Assembly: GCF_014652795.1 (NCBI RefSeq)
Contig: NZ_BMZM01000002.1
Span: 1,035,670-1,099,669, forward strand
Direction of reading: 5' to 3'
DNA from: Kushneria pakistanensis
Lineage (GTDB): Bacteria > Pseudomonadota > Gammaproteobacteria > Pseudomonadales > Halomonadaceae
DNA: 64,000 bases
Made by a program: the position numbers and the translations under genes. A model generated the notes under the pieces. The model was given only the letters and a program-made list of their open reading frames with translations, ran no database searches and was not told where the DNA came from. Positions within the stretch are counted from its first letter, which is position 1; every line of letters begins with the position of its first letter. Below are positions 58,955 through 64,000 of the stretch, one piece after another.

Positions 58955-60676
58955 GTGGAATTGCTTTCCGGAGCCGATATGATCGCCCGCTTCCTCAAGG
59001 ATGAGGGCGTTGAATATATCTACGGCTACCCAGGCGGGGCAGCGCTGCACATTTATGACGCGCTTTTCCGTCAGGATGATGTCAAACATATTCTTGTTCG
59101 CCACGAACAGGCGGCAACCCATATGGCCGATGGCTATGCCCGTGCTTCCGGCAAACCGGGGGTCGTGCTGGTGACCTCGGGGCCTGGCGCTACCAATGCG
59201 GTAACGGGTATTGCCACGGCATATATGGATTCCATTCCAATGGTCGTGCTGTGTGGTCAGGTGGCCAGCCACCTGATTGGTGAGGATGCCTTTCAGGAAA
59301 CCGACATTGTCGGGGTCACGCGTCCCATCGTGAAGCACAGCTTTTCGATCCGCCATCCTTCCGATATTCCGACCGTGCTCAAGAAGGCCTTCTACATTGC
59401 GTCTTCCGGGCGCCCCGGGCCTGTGGTGGTCGATATTCCCAAGGATATGACCGCACCGACAGAGCGTTATGAGTATGTCTATCCGCGCAAGGTCAAGCTG
59501 CGTTCATATAGCCCTGTGTCACGCGGACATACCGGGCAGATCCGCAAGGCGGTCGAGCTTTTGATGAGCGCCCGGCGTCCTGTCATCTTTGCCGGTGGTG
59601 GGGTCATTACCGGTCGGGCATCCGAGGCGCTGACTGCGCTGGCACATCGACTTAATCTGCCGGTCATCACCTCGCTGATGGGGTTGGGTGCCTTTCCGCA
59701 AAATGATCCACAATCGCTGGGCTGGCCGGGCATGCATGGTTCCTATGAGTCCAACATGGCCATGCACAACAGTGATCTGGTGCTGGGTGTGGGCGTGCGT
59801 TTTGACGATCGTGTGACCAACAACGTCAATCGGTTCTGTCCGGATGCGCGCATTGTGCACATCGATGTCGATCCCAGCTCCATCTCCAAGACCGTGCATG
59901 CCGATGTGCCCATTGTCGGGGCCGCTGACCATGTGCTCAACGAGATGCTCAATCAGATCGGCCAGCGCACAGAAGCGCAGGAGTCGCTGGATGAGTGGTG
60001 GGAGATGATCAATGCCTGGCGCGCCGAGCGTCGCGGCAAGCTTTATGAGCCGGCCGCTTCTGGTGAGCCGCTCAAGCCGCAGCAGGTCGTCGAGGCAGTT
60101 CATCGCGCCACGCACGGTGATGCCTACGTGGTGACCGATGTCGGCCAGCATCAGATGTTTGCTGCCCAGTATTATAAGTTCAATCAGCCCAACCGCTGGA
60201 TCTCTTCAAGCGGGCTGGGCACGATGGGCTATGGTCTGCCGGCCGCCATGGGCATCAAGCTCAACTATCCCGATGAGCATGTCGTGCTTTTCACGGGGGA
60301 GGGCAGCTTCCAGATGATGATGCAGGAGCTGTCGACCTGTAAGCAGTTCGGCATTCCGGTCAAGATCGTCAATCTCAACAATGCCTCGCTGGGGATGGTG
60401 CGCCAGTGGCAGGATCTGAACTACAAGTCCCGTCATGCGCACTCTTACATGGAATCCCTGCCGGACTTCGAGAAGCTGATCGGGGCCTATGGCTTCAAGG
60501 CGATCACGGTCAACACGGCCGATGAGCTCGAGCCGGCACTGGAAGAGGCCTTCCGCTCGAAGGATGAGCTGGTGTTTCTCGATATTCATGTTGACCCGCG
60601 TGAGCACGTCTATCCGATGCAGGTTCCGCAGGGGGCCATGTGTGACATGCTGCTGTCGAAGACGGAGCGAACCTGA
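58955..60676 (+). CDS. ilvI: Acetolactate synthase large subunit
   Basis: First common enzyme of valine, leucine and isoleucine synthesis; condenses pyruvate with pyruvate or 2-oxobutyrate using ThDP and FAD. 573 residues, AHAS III type. It begins at GTG 58955 (MELLSGADMIARFLKDEGVEYIYGYPGGA) with AGGGGAAC upstream. The ThDP activator Glu is in HEQAATHMADGYARASG. The metal motif reads GEGSFQM where many enzymes have GDG, a known variant in relatives. The stop overlaps ilvH (TGATG). Confidence 0.96.
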   Translation: MELLSGADMIARFLKDEGVEYIYGYPGGAALHIYDALFRQDDVKHILVRHEQAATHMADGYARASGKPGVVLVTSGPGATNAVTGIATAYMDSIPMVVLCGQVASHLIGEDAFQETDIVGVTRPIVKHSFSIRHPSDIPTVLKKAFYIASSGRPGPVVVDIPKDMTAPTERYEYVYPRKVKLRSYSPVSRGHTGQIRKAVELLMSARRPVIFAGGGVITGRASEALTALAHRLNLPVITSLMGLGAFPQNDPQSLGWPGMHGSYESNMAMHNSDLVLGVGVRFDDRVTNNVNRFCPDARIVHIDVDPSSISKTVHADVPIVGAADHVLNEMLNQIGQRTEAQESLDEWWEMINAWRAERRGKLYEPAASGEPLKPQQVVEAVHRATHGDAYVVTDVGQHQMFAAQYYKFNQPNRWISSSGLGTMGYGLPAAMGIKLNYPDEHVVLFTGEGSFQMMMQELSTCKQFGIPVKIVNLNNASLGMVRQWQDLNYKSRHAHSYMESLPDFEKLIGAYGFKAITVNTADELEPALEEAFRSKDELVFLDIHVDPREHVYPMQVPQGAMCDMLLSKTERT

Positions 60677-61167
60677 TGCGCCATATCATATCGATGCTGC
60701 TTGAAAACGAGCCGGGCGCGCTGTCACGTGTGGTTGGGCTCTTTTCCCAGCGCAACTTCAACATCGAAACGCTCAATGTCGCCCCGACCGATGACCCAAC
60801 GCTGTCGCGTCTGACAGTGACGACCCATGGTGATGAACGCATCATCGAGCAGATTACCAAGCACCTCAATCGACTGATTGATGTGGTCAAGCTGGTGGAT
60901 CTGACTGAAGGGGCACACATTGAACGCGAGCTGATGCTGGTCAAGGTCAAGGCGCAGGGCAGTGCCCGTGACGAGGTCAAACGCACGGCGGATATCTTTC
61001 GCGCCCAGATCGTGGATGTCACGCCAAGCGTCTATACCGTGCAGATTACGGGTGACGCCACCAAGCTGGATGCCTTTCTGCAGGCCGTAACGCCGTTGGG
61101 CGTACTGGAAGTGGCGCGTACCGGTGTTTCCGGAATTGCACGTGGTGACAAGGTGTTAAGCCTCTGA
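60676..61167 (+). CDS. ilvH: Acetolactate synthase small (regulatory) subunit
   Basis: 163 residues, the length of E. coli IlvH. An ACT domain (MRHIISMLLENEPGALSRVVGLFSQRNFNIETL) binds valine for feedback inhibition, and the C-terminal half (SARDEVKRTADIFRAQIVDV) activates the large subunit. Translationally coupled to ilvI. ilvC follows after 86 bases. Confidence 0.96.
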   Translation: MRHIISMLLENEPGALSRVVGLFSQRNFNIETLNVAPTDDPTLSRLTVTTHGDERIIEQITKHLNRLIDVVKLVDLTEGAHIERELMLVKVKAQGSARDEVKRTADIFRAQIVDVTPSVYTVQITGDATKLDAFLQAVTPLGVLEVARTGVSGIARGDKVLSL

Positions 61168-61241
61168 CACCGGAATTTTTTGCACGACGTTTAGATTAAC
61201 CGATAGCGTTTATGTCAACCGATGGCGCTGCCGTCCATTAA

Positions 61242-62270
<1,029 letters not shown>

Positions 62271-62290
62271 TTCGATTCAAGACCCTCAGG

Positions 62291-62322
62291 AAAACGGATG
62301 CGAGGTTCGCATCCGTTTTTTT
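62291..62322. terminator. Terminator of the ilv operon (bidirectional)
   Basis: Perfect 13-bp stem AAAACGGATGCGA/TCGCATCCGTTTT with GGT loop and a run of seven T; also serves the convergent MOSC gene. Confidence 0.95.
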
Positions 62323-62333
62323 ATGCCTGTCAC

Positions 62334-62858
62334 TTATGGCGTCTGAAAAAGCTGACCCTGCGCGGATTCGGTGACAGCAGGAATCACCGTGACGCGATCT
62401 CCGCGATGAATGATGCCGCCGCGCACGATGCGAGCCGTCATGCCACCATGGCCTCGCAGGGCGTTATAACCTCCCGGGCCAAGGATCTGCTCCATACGAC
62501 TGCAGGGTGCGCAGGGTCCGGTAATTTCAATGATGACATCGTCACCAATGGTCAACCGTTGCTGGCGGCAGGCCAACAGGTTGAGCCCCGATACCAGAAG
62601 GTTACGCCTGAGCTGGTCGGGGCGAAGTTCACTCATGCCACAAAAGGCAGCGATAACCGGTAAATGCTCAGCCTGCAAAAGCGTGACTTCACGCTTGCCT
62701 GCGCGAGCGCTGTAATGATCGCCCTCAATGCCCTGGCCTTCGATCAGGGTCAGCGTCTCCATGATCTCGACATCGCCATGACGTCGTGGGCGACGGCTCA
62801 ACCATTCCAGCCGACCGGCATGCGGGAACTGTGTCATGAGCCTTCTTAAGCTTTCCAT
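62334..62858 (-). CDS. MOSC-domain protein
   Basis: 174 residues. MOSC fold (molybdenum cofactor sulfurase C-terminal): GIEGDHYSARAGKREVTLLQAE near residue 43 and the conserved Cys motif GPCAPCSRMEQ near 115. MOSC proteins carry sulfur or molybdenum cofactor; the closest are YiiM/YuaD-type detoxifying enzymes. GGAGACGAC precedes the ATG at 62858. It is convergent with ilvC and divergent from pssA. No cofactor genes are near. Confidence 0.88.
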   Translation of the reverse strand: MESLRRLMTQFPHAGRLEWLSRRPRRHGDVEIMETLTLIEGQGIEGDHYSARAGKREVTLLQAEHLPVIAAFCGMSELRPDQLRRNLLVSGLNLLACRQQRLTIGDDVIIEITGPCAPCSRMEQILGPGGYNALRGHGGMTARIVRGGIIHRGDRVTVIPAVTESAQGQLFQTP

Positions 62859-62930
62859 GTCGTCTCCGTGTTAACACCTGGTCATCTTCTATGCTTTGAT
62901 GGTCGTATCTTTTCAAAGGACATTGTTGTC

Positions 62931-63881
62931 ATGACGCAGACGCCTCCACCGAACAATCGACCACCCCGTGATCCCTTCTCCGAGTTCAAGGATGATACGG
63001 AAGTGGTGGAAGACATCATGCAAAACGGGAAGCGCGTGCGCCGGCGCGGCATCTATCTGCTGCCCAACCTCTTTACAACGGCGGCACTGTTTTCCGGCTT
63101 TTTTTCCGTGGTCGCTGCACTCAATGGCAATTTTGGCTCGGCGGCCATCGCTATCTTCGTATCCATGGTGCTCGATGGCTTTGATGGCCGTGTGGCCCGC
63201 ATGACCAATACGCAAAGCGCGTTTGGTGAAGAGTACGATAGCCTGGCCGACATGCTGTCCTTTGGTGTGGCTCCGGCCATCGTGGCCTTTGCCTGGATAC
63301 TGCAGGATGTTGGCAATCTTGGCTGGATAGCAGCCTTTGTCTATGTCGCCGGGGCAGCGCTGCGCCTGGCACGTTTTAATGTCCAGATCGGCAGTACCGA
63401 CAAGAAGTGGTTCATCGGTCTGCCAAGCCCGTCGGCGGCAGCGGTAGTGGCCGGCTTTGTCTGGACATTCCACAGCTTTGAGGCCACGGCCTTTGGCTTC
63501 AAGGTGCTCATGGCCATTATCGTGGCAGCGGTAGGCATCCTGATGGTCAGTAATATTCGCTACTACAGCTTCAAGGAAGTGGACTTCAAGAGTCCGGTAC
63601 CCTTTGTGGCACTGCTGGCTATAGTGCTTGCCTTTGTTCTTATCTCTCTGGAGCCGGCCATCATGCTGCTGCTGCTGTTTGGCAGCTACGCTGCTTCCGG
63701 TCCGATACTGGCCATCATGCGTCGCACCGGTCATGCCAGGCCCATCCACAGTGGTATCGCAACGACCGAGGAAGAGATGGAAGCCGCCAATGCCGAGACG
63801 TCTGAAACATCAGTCAGTGCTGATGGGGCAGGGGTGGCGGGCGCTCCAGAAATATCTGAAAAAGGCGATGAAAGAAAGTAG
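62931..63881 (+). CDS. pssA: CDP-diacylglycerol-serine O-phosphatidyltransferase
   Basis: Makes phosphatidylserine for phosphatidylethanolamine. 316 residues, an integral CDP-alcohol phosphotransferase with the signature DGFDGRVARMTNTQSAFGEE, then YDSLAD (DGxxAR...GxxxDxxxD) near residue 82. About seven membrane helices. The C-terminal 35 residues are acidic and Ala/Thr/Ser-rich, an extension seen in pseudomonad-type Pss (different from the E. coli peripheral enzyme). AAAGGA is ten bases before the ATG. It follows ilvC in the gene order and ends at the putative rRNA promoter region. Confidence 0.94.
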   Translation: MTQTPPPNNRPPRDPFSEFKDDTEVVEDIMQNGKRVRRRGIYLLPNLFTTAALFSGFFSVVAALNGNFGSAAIAIFVSMVLDGFDGRVARMTNTQSAFGEEYDSLADMLSFGVAPAIVAFAWILQDVGNLGWIAAFVYVAGAALRLARFNVQIGSTDKKWFIGLPSPSAAAVVAGFVWTFHSFEATAFGFKVLMAIIVAAVGILMVSNIRYYSFKEVDFKSPVPFVALLAIVLAFVLISLEPAIMLLLLFGSYAASGPILAIMRRTGHARPIHSGIATTEEEMEAANAETSETSVSADGAGVAGAPEISEKGDERK

Positions 63882-63901
63882 CCCCTTTTTCAAAAAAGGG
63901 G
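63882..63901 (+). promoter_or_regulatory. A/T-rich UP-element-like block
   Basis: CCCCTTTTTCAAAAAAGGGG directly precedes the P1 -35 region. Its A and T tracts resemble UP elements of rRNA promoters. It could also form a hairpin ending pssA, but no T run follows. Confidence 0.5.
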
Positions 63902-63930
63902 TTGCGCGATCGGAGGCCGATCTATAAAGT
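63902..63930 (+). promoter_or_regulatory. Putative rRNA operon promoter P1
   Basis: TTGCGC-17-TAAAGT (or TATAAA at 15), followed by the discriminator and leader ACGCATCCGCTGCCACGG. The leader resembles the E. coli rrn P1 leader (CACCACTGACACGG). A following inverted repeat CCGCTGCC/GGCAGCGG lies in the transcribed leader. Confidence 0.6.
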
Positions 63931-63992
63931 ACGCATCCGCTGCCACGGAGCACAACGCAACGCGGCAGCGGGAAGTGAAGCAGGTGATTGTT

Positions 63993-63998
63993 TTGACT
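63993..63998 (+). promoter_or_regulatory. -35 of a second promoter (rRNA P2), cut by window edge
   Basis: TTGACT two bases from the window end. In E. coli rrn the P2 -35 is also TTGACT, after a similar leader. The -10 would lie beyond base 64000. Confidence 0.45.
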
Positions 63999-64000
63999 GG

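Noticed and set aside
60289..60309. GEG in place of GDG in the ThDP motif of ilvI
   Set aside because: I recall the same GEGS variant in acetolactate synthases of Pseudomonas and betaproteobacteria, so it is not unusual.

Overview
The window is a stretch of core chromosome from a gammaproteobacterium, most likely a halophilic member of the Halomonadaceae (Halomonas, Kushneria and relatives). The main reasons are the gene order (murJ-ribF-ileS-lspA-fkpB-ispH, rluD-pgeF-clpB, rplU-rpmA-obg-proB, ilvI-ilvH-ilvC-pssA), a FabY-type ketosynthase, and protein sequences that look closest to Halomonas/Chromohalobacter/Pseudomonas families. Genes are dense on both strands. I see no insertion sequence, prophage, CRISPR array or genomic island.

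Layout. 1-12.1 kb: a voltage-sensor-like membrane protein cut by the window edge, the NAD-recycling pair nadE and pncC, a small stress-type protein, a MASE3-PAS-GGDEF diguanylate cyclase, a MATE exporter, an outer-membrane barrel, a 2[4Fe-4S] ferredoxin beside coaD, and a FabY ketosynthase. 12.3-20.6 kb: mostly single-gene units: DedA, a TrmB-like methyltransferase, an SMR exporter, DacB, two metallo-beta-lactamase-fold hydrolases (one at 26.5 kb), dgkA, cyanase, a tandem pair of Nudix-fold proteins without Nudix catalytic residues, an AbrB-type membrane protein and an amidohydrolase. 20.7-28.7 kb: glnE, trhO, a D-amino-acid transaminase, a GAF protein, tRNA-Pro(CGG) with its own promoter and terminator, and ispB. 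28.8-40.8 kb: ribosomal proteins L21, L27 and S20, obgE, proB, then the murJ-ribF-ileS-lspA-fkpB-ispH-crtZ run with overlapping genes. 40.9-49.4 kb: type IV pilus minor pilins pilV, pilW, pilX and the tip adhesin pilY1, a MASE1-PAS-GGDEF-EAL protein, and a FimT-type pilin on the other strand. 49.5-58.4 kb: thiO, a PP0621-family protein, bamD, rluD-pgeF, clpB and cytoplasmic trehalase. 58.9-64 kb: branched-chain amino acid genes ilvIH and ilvC, a MOSC protein and pssA. The last 120 bases look like tandem rRNA promoters, so an rRNA operon probably begins just past the right edge.

How genes work together. ispH and crtZ are 19 bases apart, joining isoprenoid precursor supply to a carotenoid hydroxylase; ispB uses the same precursors for the quinone tail. 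lspA, bamD, murJ, dacB, pssA and dgkA are cell-envelope functions. Two c-di-GMP enzymes are present, one next to the pilus genes. Trehalase and proB touch compatible-solute or osmolyte metabolism, fitting a halophile.

The most unusual signal is in isoleucyl-tRNA synthetase. All four C-terminal zinc-ligand cysteines are replaced while the surrounding sequence is kept, and the KMSKS loop reads KQSKS. Other items worth attention are a textbook heat-shock (sigma-32) promoter at clpB and a weaker one at treF, the tandem Nudix-fold pseudoenzymes, the pore-less voltage-sensor protein and the rRNA promoter region at the edge. I did not find a clear, wholly new multi-gene system.
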